64,000 bases of DNA from Acridotheres tristis. Its lineage: Eukaryota; Chordata; Aves; Passeriformes; Sturnidae. A model generated the notes under the pieces. The model had not been told where the DNA came from and made no database searches. It worked only from the letters and a program-made list of their open reading frames with translations. The stretch covers positions 7,048,479 to 7,112,478 of the forward strand of contig CM072899.1 of the NCBI GenBank assembly GCA_037013685.1, written 5' to 3'. The translations under genes were made by a program, and so were the position numbers. Positions 26,505 to 39,015 of the stretch are shown here, piece after piece (within the stretch, counting starts at the first letter, position 1; every line of letters begins with the position of its first letter).

Positions 26505-29500
26505 TATGGGAGACACACAAATTCTGTTAAACTGCAGAAGGAACACTAGAGGAACCAGAATACATTTCTTCCTGGCTCTTGTCATGATTGTCCTCCTGTA
26601 AGTCAGAGGGATGCAAGTCAGACTCGTCAAACCCTCATGCCACACTCCCTCAACGTAGTTTTGGTGGTAGCTGCATCGAGGTAGAGTCAAAAATTACAGG
26701 TTTAGCAACTGTGACCAACCAATGCACAAAGTTTTCACCCTGCCACTCAGTTACTGTCTAACAATATGACACCTGGGTTTCCCATGAGTCTTCTTTAGAC
26801 ATGTTCAAAGCAGAGCATCCTCACACCTTGCTGCCTGACTGATGCTTCTTTAAGGTCTCTTTTTCATGTGCACTTCCCATCTCTACATGCTGCATGTTGG
26901 CTTTAAACATCACAGACAAATACAGGTGGTAAAAATCAGAATAGACTGCAAGAATCTCACCTTCCACTTTGAAGGCACTTGCACTTTCTTGGTGGGGTGT
27001 TGAGCTGCTTCAACGCCAGGAGGCCAGTCCATAGGAATATGTGACCACTATATGTGGAGTGTTCGATCTCATTTTTCTGTATACCACCATATGGAATAGA
27101 ATCTCAGCAGCATCAAACGTTTACCTAAACTCCATTAATGTCTTCTGCAAGCCAATATTTATAGCATACACACCAGTAGCTGCTGTCAGAGTGTGTATAA
27201 ATGTTAAACTGAACTGTTAAAGAAACATAATGACAGATGTAGAGATGCTGAAGAGTGCAATCTATTCTAATTTATGATAATTTATTTCCATCATCTGGAG
27301 CCCTATTCAGAAGAGAAAACTGAATGCATCCCAAAGCGCATCATGGGGTGGAGTGTAAAAATCCCCAGAAAAAAAAATAAATTCTCTTTTAAACGAAGCA
27401 AGAGTACTCTTGGCCTAACACCCAGGACATGCTTAGCAATCTCTCTGTGCAGAAGCAATACAGATGTGGGGTAGTCAAGCCCTACCTCTTGGCAGCCCAG
27501 TGCCACATGGGTTTCAGTGCAATTTGGGAATAGCTGGAACTATTTGTCCCATGAGAGATGTCTGATCACTGCTGAGTCACTACTTTCGGGGGATTAAGCT
27601 GCACAATGAACATTCATGAGCTCTGTCAGAGCCCCTCCAGCTGCATGAACAAACAACGCTGCACCCATGGGTGGCCAGCACTAATGAGCACATAAATTTG
27701 AAGAGGGAAAGCCATTTTTAGAAATGAGTGAACTATGCCATGGTGAGATGTACGGCAGAAAGAGCTTTTCTATTTGATTTCCCAGCAACAGAAGCTGTGC
27801 TGGATCAGTTCTGCCATGAGACCCGAACTCCTCTCCCTCTCCTGTTGCTGCCATTCTGCTGTAAAAGCCATGGTGGAGAGGATGAAAAAAAGAGAAGGGG
27901 AAAAAAAAGCAGTGACAGCACTTGGTCCCTGCAGTGGGGACCACCGCTGGGCCGTGGAGGACGGGGGAAAGGAGCTCATTTCCATGATTTCCATGGCATC
28001 ATCCCTGCCCGGGAAGCAGCAGTGGCAGGAGGCTCATACCCCGTGGCACAGCCAGCATCCCCTGCATATGTCAGCCCACCGTGGAGCCAGCTCCTGCTGC
28101 CTGCCAGGGCCTGGCAATCTGGACAGGCACAGATTTTGTGCTGGAACAGGCGCCCTCTCCGCAGAGCTGCCTGCCACGAGTGACAGGGACCGTGCACAGC
28201 CCATGGAGCCAACACAGCAAAACACAGAGGCTGAGGAATGCTGATTCTCTGCTGAGTGGACTGTGCCGCCCCTGCACAGCTCTGAAAAACTCCACAATCG
28301 GCCAGCAAAGGGCTAGACACACGATGTATGCATAGACTGCAATACCAGCATGCACTCATGGACTTACGTGTCAGATGACAATTTTCTATCAAAACAATTT
28401 TCTGCATTTTAGACTCACTTGTCTTTTTCCCAGCGAGCTGTCATCTTTCCAAAAAACCTTGACTTTTCTAAAGTGCCAGTAAGGGCTTGCAACATCCACC
28501 CTGGGAAAACCACTGCTTTGCCTTCAGCAAGTTTGGGTTGGCTCCTCACGCTGCCCCTGCTCTGGAAATCAGGTGCCACAGCCAGACTACACCATTCCAA
28601 TGGGCAGAAAGGTCCCATCACTGACTCCTCCAGGAGTGAGCCTGGGGCTCTCAGCAGGGTGTGCAGAGGAGGAGAATACAACCATTTCTGTAGGGAATAT
28701 CTCTTTACAGAAATATTTTATGTTGAAATATTGTAGCTTCTGTCACAAATATTCCTCCATTCATGATCTCACCCAAGTGCCAGTTTTCAAAGGAAACTGA
28801 GATTAAGAATTAAATTTCTTTTCCCAAAGCAGCTCTACCAATGACTCCTTTTGATGTAGCAATGACAGTTCTTCCCTGACATCTTGGGTACAACCCAAAT
28901 CACAAAGGACAAATACTCTCCATGATCCTCAATCACCTGCCCCAGCCTATAATCCACAAGGAAACTCTTTCCAATACCATTCCTGCTGCGCTGTGCTTGG
29001 CTGCAAGGAAAGCCAGCTGCCTGCCAAATGCTCCCAAACTGGGCACTTGGCTGGGATTAATCGATGGATGTGCCCATCCAACAACATACAGCATTGCTTC
29101 TGCTCTGACTGAAGAATCAAAGTTTATTAATTATTCCACTTGAAATTAAATCCCTTTTGCAATAAAATCTCCACTCTTGGCCTCAACCCTCTCAATGAGT
29201 AATTCCATCAAGGAAACTCTTCTTGCAGCACCATTCACAGAAGATTAATAAAAGGGAGTTAATATGTTTAGAGAGAAACTCTACTGAGCCATACTTGTGA
29301 GTAATCCCTCTGTCCACGTGCCCATGGGTCAGCAGTTGGAAAAGGCAGCTTGCAATGCAGTCATTACTTGGCAGTGAGAAGCTTTTGCACTTTTATCCAT
29401 CCTCAAATGCATCCTTGCATCTGCGTGAAAGATTAGAACAAAATGCTGCTACGACACAACAGCACACACCATGTGTATCAGCTCACCAAGATCAAAGGCA

Positions 29501-32500
29501 TGCAGCAGTGAAGAATTTAATTAAAATGTTAAAATTAAACAGGAAGGCATCCATTGTTTAATTTTTTGGCAGGCATCTTCTTTCAAACCAGGTCCTAATT
29601 CCATTCCAGCACGCTGACTGCCCTTGGAGATGGCAATCAGGAGAGCTCTGCTGGATTTATCAGCTGCTGGATTTGGCAGTGGGGGAATCCCATGCTTGCT
29701 TTGGTTTTCAAGCAAAGTCCCTAAAAAATTCTAAGAGAATCTGCTCAGCTTCAAAGGATAATGATTGCTAGATACATATTCTGCAGTAATAAGCCAATTT
29801 CCAGCATCAAACCTAAGCCCCTTGGGCTGGGCATGAAATATACCCAAGAGCATCATTCTCACAGTCCCAACAGGGAGGTGTGACCTTGCCATGTTCAACC
29901 ACTTCAAGACACCCTTCCCTCTATACAAAGTCTATTTGAAATGGGGTAAAAAACTGATGCAAAGGAGTGGTGTTTGTGTGCAACATGGCCTCTGTGTGGG
30001 GAGGAGCAGGGGTACACAACGATGTGGTTTTAGACTTGCATGCAGATGGGGGCCTTGCCTTGTTTGGTTTTGCTTTGAGCATCCCTCCAGCACACAGCCA
30101 GGGAGAAGATTATTCTGAAAACAGCTCAAGTTTGCTTGTTCAATAACTGTAAGATATTTCCTGGCTTCCTGGGGTATTTTGGGCTGAGTGCTTAAGGCAG
30201 CCATAGACCATACAGCCCACCTCAGAGAGGCTGAACCAAGAAGCCAGATGTCTTCCTGGTCTTTGGGAACCTAGAAAGGAAGATTTTGCTACTTCTTTAG
30301 TACTGCTTGGGATGCCACAAAGGCTTTTCACCTAATGTGAAGATCGTCAAATGCATTGTCAAACGAGGGGCCGCAATACAAGCACCCAACATGCACCTGA
30401 CAAAGGATTTGAGCTGGGGCTTATCACTTCAAGCTAAAGATACTGTGGATTTGCATCAACTGGGAAATTACACAGGAGGGCAGAGCATTAACATCAGGAA
30501 AAGAAAAGACTCAGGACAAAGACAATAAACTTCTCTTTGAAATTCAAAGAGCTACTGTAGAGCTGTTACTATAAATTACTTCCTGATGTATCAATGATCT
30601 TGCTGATGTTGGGTAGCATTTAATTTTGAAATTTTCTGGGCAGAATTTCACCCTCAATACTTCAGACTTTTGAGTACTTCTAGTGAATATTCAGTCAGGC
30701 TGTTCGCAGCAGGCTCTGGTATTTCTTATAGAATAAAGATCAAGTTGACAGGTTGGGACTTTTGCAAAAGAGTCAAATCAGATTTATTTCTGATAGCAGG
30801 TCTGGGACTGTACAACTCTCCTCTGAAAATGTATAATATTTCATTGAAATCTTCCTGCTTCAATTTTTCTCCTGCTTCCTTAACACTACCTCCCTCCTGC
30901 ATATTTCAGGATGACTAGGATGGGGTCTTCTTGTGTCATGGTCTGATCACTGAAGACATCCTCACCAACTTGTACCTTGCAATGGCCCTGCCAAACTGGG
31001 CTGGAACATCTACAGCAGCACTCACCTAGGACCTGGAGCCCTCACAGCCCCCCACAATGTTTATCCCAAGCCTCAGGCTGCAGCACTTTCTGCTCCCCAC
31101 AGTATTAGCTCACAGCTCCCACAGGCTCTGCCTCTAACACAGTCTTCTCCCAGATGCTAAGGCATTCTGGAAAAGGCACAGACAGAACAGCTTGCTCAGA
31201 GAAACACATTTATCTGTCTATCAGAACATCAGAAAAAAGGAAAGATAAAACAATAAAGGGCAATGAGCACATTATTTTCAGCCTTTCCTGAGCCTTTTTC
31301 CTGGGTGATGCACCTAGCCTGCTGCTTTAAGGGCCAAAGCTGACATTCATCTTGGGAGACCTTTCTGCTTTGCTCTCAACACTGAGGTCCATAACATTTG
31401 CTTCATGCCACAGATGGCTGCTCATCTGGAAAACCCTCTCTCCTTAGGGGCCACACCAGTCTAATCCTCTGCTGATCCTTCTCCCCTGGCAGCATAATGA
31501 AAATGCTTCACCACACCAAGCTGTCCAACACAACACTCTGTTCCCTCCCACCACAACCAATCTCTGAGCCTGATCCACAGCTCTCCCCACACCATCCATT
31601 CCAGCTTAGGTTTGAGCACTTGCAAATGCATGCAAATATCCTATCCAAAAACCTGGAGCATGCACCCATGTACCTGCATCCACAGGCTGCTAATGACACA
31701 ACATCTGATATTGTTGTTACATAAAATATTGTTAGATAATACTTCCTTACTTAAATAAATGTTATATATCAAAGCCTTTCAATGACATAAATAACACCTA
31801 CAGTTATAATAATTGGAATCCCCATCATTTTATATGATTTAGGATTTTCCATAATAATGGAAAGCACTATTGGCTTTTTAACTGAGTGAAGTATTCAGAA
31901 TGGGAAAATACTGCTTCCAAACACACACCTGAAAAGTCTCTACAATGCCCAGAAGATAAAACTGTGCAAATTAAAGCAAAAGCTTACAGTTTGCCTATAT
32001 TCAGTATTCTTTTGCTTTTGCCAAAAAGCAAGCAAACTGTCACCTTAGCAACAATGTCACACTTTGCAGCACATATGCCACTTTGAGCAAACACCTTAAA
32101 CACAGCATCTCCACACTGTATGTTCCTTTCTATAATGTTCTTAATGTTCTTAACAGCACTCTGTAGATCCCCCCTAGGAGTAAAGACCCCTCTGGCAGCT
32201 GCTGGGCTGGACGGACAGACAGCCAGCCAAGTGCTGTTTTCCACACTGCACCCCAGGCCCATACTAAGAAGCATTTTTATTCAGTGCCCAAGGGGAAAGC
32301 TGGGCTTGCAGAAGTGCAGCTTTGTCTTCCACCACCAGCCCTGTGCAGAGCCCAGTGTTTGCTGCTTCCTGCCTCTCCCCTTTCCCTGCTCAGTTCAAGG
32401 TCCTCTCCCCTGGAGCACAGTGGAGAACTTCACCAAGCAACATCTCCTGCCCTTTGGGATCACACCTGCCATGACTGCAGGTTAAGCCAGAGACCTAAGC

Positions 32501-34184
32501 ATCCAAATAAGAACAAGGGTTTTATCAGAAGCATCTCCAAGCCTGTCCTCTTCCAACTGCAACATCTGAATCCCGAGATGTCAACATGCAGGGCTTTTAC
32601 CCAGAGCTCCAATTATGCAGATGTTGATTTACAGGAGTGATGACTGAAACATTGCCCTCATAAAAATTGTCAAGGAGACTTTAACTGTGTTTGTCTAATA
32701 GCAGAACCCTCTATCTCCACACATCTTACTGCTAGTTTGAAAGTCAGATCATTTTTTTTCTTCTTTTCATGGAAACCTGGTTTGCATATATAATCAAATT
32801 TAGCATTAATGACTCTCTTTCCTCATCTTCTTTTCCTAATGCTTCAAACACCCGCACTTGGATAAGAGCAGCCATTGAAATGTCTTACCATGAGATTTTA
32901 CCAGTTTCTCCCAGGTACTTCCACAGCAGCAGCACGTAACTCCAAAAAGTCCTGATCCTAGAGCCCTCTCTCTCAACTATATGTGCTAACCCTACATAAT
33001 TATTTTATATCAGGTTGCACTCTGGGCTGCCTGAGAAACATCAAGATTTAAATGAATTATTAGGCAACCTTTTAAAATCAGCTCTTCCATCACCACAACA
33101 TAGTCCTAAAATGGAAAATGGTAGGCGTTTTCCAGATGAAAGATGTCATTTATTTGCAACGTGGTCAGGCACTGCTGACCTTTTCTCTTCCCCTGTATCA
33201 GCATTTGTACCATTTTAACAGCAACTTGCTGATAAGCACAGTTCTCAGTTTCCAACCAGATACACATGCAGATAATCATGGTTGTGAACAGCAAAGCAGC
33301 CAGCTCTCTGCAGACTGCATAAAATATGGGATCACAAGGCAGATTTCTTGTTCTTTCACTTGTGTTCTGGGTTTAGAGCTCACATCTTTCTTCTGCTACC
33401 TTGATCTAAAACTGTATCTTTTGTCAAAGCCAGAGGTTTCAGAGTCATGAGACTTGCAGAAGTTGAGTCTTTAGGTCCACAAAGTAAAACACCATGTAGG
33501 TACTGCTAGTGCTTCTGCTGCCTTTGTGCCAGTCCCACTGGCAGAGTGACATATGGCTTCCACATCTGCCTTCTGTGAGACTACAAAAACTGTTCAGATC
33601 CTTCCTATTGCACACCACAGAGCCTGATGTCTAATGGCACAATCCACTTCCTGGGTTCCTCCTAATAAAAATAACTTGTCTGACAGAGTATCCTGCCTGC
33701 AGATTACCCCAATAAGTGCTCAGAAGTTGCAGGCCCAAAGCCAAGGACAAATAAAGCCTGTTCCCATGGCTCAGGTCTCTTGGATGTTCACATCTTGTTG
33801 GTTCATCGTGGCAATTTTTGCCTGCCCAGAGCTGCAGCATATTTTGCATGCATTATGCTAAGCTGCCTATAAGAAATCATCCAATTAATGACAGCTTACA
33901 GAGAAGGGTTAGTTACACGGTAATTACCTTTCTAATATTAAAATACCATAGAAATGGATTTACATTTTTTGATTTAGTGGCACATGTTTTACTGACCTGA
34001 CACTACACATGCAAGACCATTGAGGTAGCAATTGGAACCCAGTTTACAAGAATAGCTAAGTACCTACATTCCCAGGCAGACATCAAAAGACTTGACAATA
34101 CATTTTTAACATGTATATGTTAAATCAAGATCAAGATGGATGGGCTCAGCCCTAAATGCAGCATTGATCCTAGCATTGTATAAG

Positions 34185-34222
34185 CAAAATAAAAAATAAA
34201 ATAAAATAAAAATAAAAAATAT
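34185..34222. repeat. (AAAAT)n low-complexity repeat
   Basis: Imperfect AAAAT and AAAATA units run for just under 40 bp. Confidence 0.85.
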
Positions 34223-35534
34223 TAGTTTTTTTAAAGGCCTTTCTTTCAATATGTGAGTAGAGAAGATCAAACACCCAACTCTTCCACCCTGCATCCATGA
34301 GGAGCATTAAGCTTCAGCAAGCTAACCCTGCTCCATCAACTAAGTCTCTGCCCATACCAGAGCAGCCAGCAGCCTTCTGGTTAAGCAAAAACCAAACAAA
34401 TATATGCAAATGTGATGAAGAGTCTCAAGCAACTATAAACATCTCAGGCCCATAATACACTAGACAGAGCAAACTACTAATCACACATGCTTCATGCAAG
34501 CATTACCTTCTTATTTCTTTCCCATTTATTTTCAGCATCTCAAGATATCTAGGCTTTTCTAGGGCACACTTGAAAGCACGCAGCTACTTATGTCCATTCA
34601 TATGCATGCAAATAGAATCCAACAAAAGCACTCCACGGCCAGATGAGCAATCAGCACGAGGACAAAAGACAAGACTTATTATCAGTCTTTCAAGATTCAG
34701 ATTCCCTTTGCCTTCTGAACACACATCTGTGTGCAAGGCAAGGGGTGCTAACCCTTTCAGAATCTGTACCATCAAAGCAAGCTTGACTCTTGCCAGGCAG
34801 GCAACAGCCTGGCTTTTTTCATGGCTCACCAGTCAAGTGATCACAGTGTGAAGGCAAGGAAGCAAAGCAAGGTTAGCTAGGTCCACGTGCACCACACACA
34901 GATTTTTCAAACCATCTTCATCCAATTTCCACCAGAGATTTGTTGTCCAAATGCCCTGCAATGCTTTGGAACTCTTTGGTACATCCCATGAAGATGCTCA
35001 TGAGCAGTGATGAAAGTCAGTCATGTAAGGCCTGAAATGTTTGTTATTTTTTGCATAAAGGCAAGAAATAAAACAACTCAGATGCATTTGAGTTCACTGA
35101 ACATCCTAGCATTCACTTCCAAGTCATCCTATTAAGAAAAAACATAGTGTCCACAAGATTTGTCCTGCAACATAAACGATTCACAGGTGCCCTGATAAAA
35201 GCTGCACTGGCTTACACGAAGTTACAGTGTGGCCTTTGTCCCGAAAATATCCCTACCCATACCAGCCCAGACACAGCTGCAAGTTGGTGAAGATGGGAGC
35301 TCACTGCAAGGCTTTTAAAAACACCAACCTATAGACAACCATCAAGGCAATCACAGCATCTCCTGACTGGCACAACCATAGAGTTTCTGCATCCCTGCTA
35401 TTTATGGGGGAATACAGGGAAAGACATTATGAACTGAACTGCAGCTCCTGTTACTTTACAGGAAATCGGACAAGTATCAGGTCGCTTTGGTTTTGCAGAA
35501 GGAAAGTTGTTTGTGGCAATTCACAACGTAATTA

Positions 35535-35580
35535 AACACACACACCCACACACCCCACCACCACCACCCACGCCTCCCCC
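35535..35580. repeat. Compound CA/CCA/C-rich repeat
   Basis: A short ACACAC run passes into CCACCACCACC and then a C-rich end, typical of a degraded compound microsatellite. Confidence 0.85.
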
Positions 35581-38500
35581 TTGCAGCCTAGGGATACAAA
35601 GTTCCCATTTTTACAAAAATATTTTTGCCAGTAACAGCCTGAGTACAGCAGGTAGTTCCTATACCCATTACACTGCATGGGGAGAACCTTGCTTTTCACT
35701 TAATTTCCTCTTCTAGGGCTCCAGAGATGCAGCAAGTGCAAACAAATATACCAAAAGTAACAAACTTGCTTGTCTTGCTTACTTTTTACAGACCCCAATA
35801 AAAGCAGTCTAAACACATGCTTCATGCAAGAGAGTCACAGGACTGAAATTAATCCAGGGAGACGAATGAACATACTTCCTCTCTTTCATCTTTCCTTATT
35901 CATTATTGTCGGGTGCATGCATAAGAGAGCTATTTTTCAAATGAAGCTGTATGAGTGTTTGTGACATTGCTACTAGTTGTAGTGCCACAGTGGATTATCT
36001 GAGAAATAAACTTCACAAGAACATTCTTCTCATGCAAAGATCTGTGGAGTTACAGCCAAGGGACTAAAGAGGAGCAAGAACAAATACAGCTTTTAAACAG
36101 CTCTTCCCTGCCCCCAGCATGTGCCATGAGTTGACTCAAAACTGGAAACACCCAGGCCTCACCCAGTACAGCTATGTGCATTTTTCCAAGCTCAGATTTT
36201 TATCCATATGCTTTATTGCCAAAGTAGAGTTCAAAAAATGCAAGTCTTGCATAATTGCTACAAGTCAATTTCTTGGTTTCTTTCCTTTCTCCTAACCTTT
36301 CCCAGGCCTGAGCCAATGTTGTCTCTTAATGGCTTCTAAACACAATTTCTCGTCTGTTAATAAGATTACAATGTACATGGGAAATACAAATGAAAACATA
36401 TAACAGTGCTGTGAATATTCAGAAGAATCAGCCTTATCTCAGCAGCTTCTCTCTGGGTGTTAGGTGACCATCAGAGTAGGAAACCGAGGTCAGATAAGGT
36501 CCCTGCTCCTCAAGACAGAGGTCCATGTCTGAGCCAGAGTACAGGTAAACTGGAACCTAAAGATTAATTCGGCAACAGTTACAATTTCACATCTCAGAAA
36601 CCCACAGCCACTTCAGTTGCCTCCAGGCCCACAAATGTGTGCACCCACAAACACACGAATTTCAGCAGCAGAGGTTCACAAATAAAGGCATGCTCACCCC
36701 AGAGTGACCATAAGCCACCCCAAACCGCCCAAACAACAAGAGTGAAAATTCAAGGCTGGACTGCATGGACAAGCTGAGGACATTTGCAGCCTGCACCACC
36801 TCCACCCTAGCAGCCTTTCTGAGGAACTCCCACAGCTCTGCCATCTGTGCTGCAACACCACAGAGCCTCCCCCCAGGCACGAGAGCCACCCAACGCCCAG
36901 AATTGCTGCGTCACCAGCTGGGCTATGAACTTTATTTCCTTGAAGATGCAATCTAGGACTCAAGTGGGAGGTGTTAAGGGGCGTAATTTGGCTGTTCTGA
37001 TCAAGTGCAACAAGGTCTGTGAGGCTGCCGGGGGACATGGAAGTGGACACAGAATTGACTGGAGCATTTGGTCTTTTTTTAAAGTTTAAAATTATGATTA
37101 GGCTGATAAAAGGAGTCTGAGGGAGAGATGGACAATTAGTTGAGACTGGAAACGATAGAGAGAGGTGGACAGCAGTTTGGAGGCATGGTGAGAAGAAAAG
37201 GAAGATGGGAGTAACAAGATTAATTGAATAGAGATGGAGTTTCAGGAATCCAAAAAGCCTGTCGAGTATATTTTAAAAAATGAGGTCTTCCACACTCTGA
37301 AATATCATAAACAAAACTGTGCTTAATTCTACTTACATATACATGCCAAATGGAGAGAAAGTAATTTCTCAGATCATCTGAAACGTTAACACACTCTGCA
37401 CCCTTCTCCTACACCCCCTTATTGCCAAGGACTGTCCCACTTTGGCCGTGTCAGAAGAGCTCTGTTTACACTCAGCCCCGTGTGCATGTATGTGTACACA
37501 CACACAGCCAACGTGCACTTGCAGCAGCCAGAAGAGTTCTACTTGTGGCTTCCAACCATGACAAAGGCAGCTTTTATATCTGGCTGTTGGAAGAAGTTAC
37601 AGACCCAGGAAAGTGCCAAGAGAAGAGTTCCCACTGGCTGTCCCGAGGATGCCAACACACTGGGGCGGGAACAATCTTCTCATGGCACAGTCCATGCCCA
37701 TCAGCCCAGAGTCCTTCCCAGAAGGGCTCGCTTCCCAAGCTCCATCAGACATAGCCTCATCAGGCAGGCAGCCAAGAGACCACGCTCCCAGTGGCTATTT
37801 GCCATAGGAACAGCTTTGCTCCCCGTTCTGCTGCCCCAGAGAGTGCTGCAGAGTGGCCGAAGCACCCCCAGACCAGTGCCTGGGGCTCAGCCCTGGATGT
37901 CCTGACTTCTCCTTGAGGCAGGAGCAGCCCTTCTGGATGGGTTTTTAGAGGTCTGGGCAAAGAACACGAGAGACCTTGCCCATCCACTGGCGCATCAGGT
38001 GACCCATCTGTGGGGCCACCCTGTCCCAGGCCACGGCATCACCACATCCTCATCACCCAAGTCCACAGGACCTGATGCTTCAAGGTGCCCAGCGGGGAAG
38101 AGGAGCTGCTTCTGGTGAGCAGGGACAGAGTCTGGGGCGAGTAGCTGCCCCCAGCACACCAAAACACCCCCTCAGAGGCACCCTGCACGTTGCAGGTGCC
38201 AACATGTGGATAAGCGCACCCGCGCAGGGATGCGCCCCCCAAAATACACGCCTTACATAATTCCCCAGCCAGTCGGCGTTAGGGGAATGTGATTAATCCT
38301 CCATGACATGTTCTGAACTTTCCGTTCAGAGAGGCTCTCTGCTCCCGCAGACCTACTGGCGATGGATGTCATTTGACCTGCAGACTTCACTACGAATGAG
38401 CATCAGAGCAACACACAGTGACATTGCTCCGCACACCAATTATCCGCCTCCTTCCCCGCTCGGCCCAGAGACAAGTTTGCTAAATGCATAACGAGGATTT

Positions 38501-38635
38501 TATTTTCCTCGGCGTCGTTTTTTTCGGTTTGTTTGTTTTTTTAATTCGTTTACAGCCAGCAAAAGGATGGGGGGGTTCACCCACAAACGCAGCCCGCAGC
38601 CCGCCCCGCCGGCCACAGCGCTGTAGGACGCGAGT

Positions 38636-38665
38636 CCCCGGCCCCTCGCCCCCTGTCCCCGTCCC
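38636..38665 (-). other. G-quadruplex motif at the start of SYNPR intron 2
   Basis: Read on the minus (non-template, RNA-like) strand, five G runs of 3, 4, 5, 4 and 4 bases are separated by loops of only 2 to 3 bases. This more than meets the usual four-run quadruplex pattern. It begins 86 nt inside intron 2, so it would be present in nascent SYNPR RNA. Folding is predicted from the pattern only. Confidence 0.7.
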
Positions 38666-38750
38666 TGAGCCCGGCCCAGCTCCCACCTGTTCCGCCGGGC
38701 GCGCACTTTGGCGACAGCCCCCCCGCAACCCCTTACAGCCCGGCACTCAC

Positions 38751-38816
38751 CCACTCGAGCACCCTGAGGAAGGCCAGCGGCTCCTTCACCACGCGGAAAG
38801 TGCCTGCGGAGGCGAG
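38751..38816 (-). CDS. SYNPR: Synaptoporin, coding exon 2
   Basis: This 66-bp phase-0 exon encodes 22 residues that start LASAGTFRV and end LRVLEW, the conserved stretch just before the first membrane segment of synaptophysin-family proteins. Against sequences recalled from memory, about 19 of 22 residues match human synaptoporin and about 14 match synaptophysin. LASAGTF and PLAFLR are synaptoporin-like, while the final Trp is shared with synaptophysin. The acceptor follows a pyrimidine tract ending CCCGCAG, and the donor is TGG|GTGAGT, a perfect consensus. Intron 2 exceeds 38 kb here, which fits the large SYNPR locus and not the compact SYP gene. The next exon (first transmembrane helix, FAIFAFATCGG-like) was not found in the window. 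Read-through past the donor meets TAA after five codons. Confidence 0.88.
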
Positions 38817-38947
38817 CTGCGGGCAGGGAGAGAGACACAGAGAGAGAGGGGTCAGCACCGCGCCCGCTCCGCGCGCCCCGCAGCGCAGCCCAGCCCAGCA
38901 AAGCCCAGCCCAGCAAAGCCCAGCACAACCCCCGGGGCTCCGCGTAC
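38817..38947 (-). other. SYNPR: SYNPR intron 1 (131 bp)
   Basis: A very short intron separates the two coding exons. On the minus strand it begins GTACGC and ends CCCGCAG. A consensus branch point, GTGCTGAC, places the branch adenosine at 38852, about 35 nt before the acceptor, followed by a long CT-rich tract. The middle holds two perfect copies of a 15-bp unit (38891-38905 and 38906-38920). The length is not a multiple of three. Retention would add 31 codons and stop at the TGA at 38852-38854, which overlaps the branch point. Confidence 0.85.
38891..38925. repeat. 15-bp direct repeat inside SYNPR intron 1
   Basis: Two identical adjacent copies of CAGCCCAGCAAAGCC are followed by a partial third copy (CAGCA). 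They occupy more than a quarter of the 131-bp intron, so copy-number change would alter its length directly. Confidence 0.85.
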
Positions 38948-38965
38948 CTGGTCCACCGCCTCCAT
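38948..38965 (-). CDS. SYNPR: Synaptoporin, coding exon 1 (start codon exon)
   Basis: This exon carries the start codon and six codons, MEAVDQ, then a donor reading CAG|GTACGC on the minus strand. Synaptoporin is a four-pass MARVEL-domain protein of synaptic vesicles, and this would be its cytoplasmic N-terminus. The ATG sits in a strong Kozak context (GCCATGG). No other ATG occurs on the minus strand between about 39170 and this one, so it is the first start in any transcript beginning in the GC-rich leader. As recalled, the human long isoform begins MDPVSQ and synaptophysin has MDVVNQ at the equivalent place; the exon ends in phase 0 after Gln as in both. Alone, six residues would not identify a gene. 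The call rests on the next exon 131 bp downstream. Confidence 0.85.
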
Positions 38966-39015
38966 GGCGCCGCAGCCCCGCGGAGCGGAGCCGAGCGGCG
39001 GAGCTCAGCGGAGCC

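Larger units (their letters stand above)
26505..38569. other. Intronic sequence approaching the SYNPR 5' end
   Basis: No gene recognised. GC content rises around 27.9-28.3 kb and from about 37.4 kb toward the CpG island, which lengthens chance open frames on both strands (up to about 156 codons at 27774-28244). None shows coherent protein features. Two ATGCAAAT octamers lie at 34404-34411 and 34606-34613. Confidence 0.45.
1..38750 (-). other. SYNPR: SYNPR intron 2, 5' portion (at least 38.7 kb)
   Basis: Everything left of the exon 2 donor is read as one long intron that continues past the window edge. I looked on the minus strand for the family's next exon (first transmembrane helix, then the VDCVNKTE-like loop) and for the alternative MCMVIFAP-type start exon, and recognised neither. 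Open frames here are short, on both strands, and resemble no family I know. The extent is an inference. A small or diverged exon could have been missed by eye. Confidence 0.7.

Noticed and set aside
26334..26690. Minus-strand frame coding a hydrophobic, membrane-protein-like peptide
   Set aside because: The Phe/Leu/Val-rich part is a translation of the A/C-rich low-complexity tract.
33640..33660. Possible SYNPR exon 3 because the minus strand reads V-D-C
   Set aside because: The surrounding residues do not continue the family sequence and there are no flanking splice sites.
38851..38871. RE1/NRSF-like half site TCAGCACC near the SYNPR start
   Set aside because: Only the left half matches; the right half lacks the GGACAG core. 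The same bases are the reverse complement of the intron 1 branch point, which explains them better.
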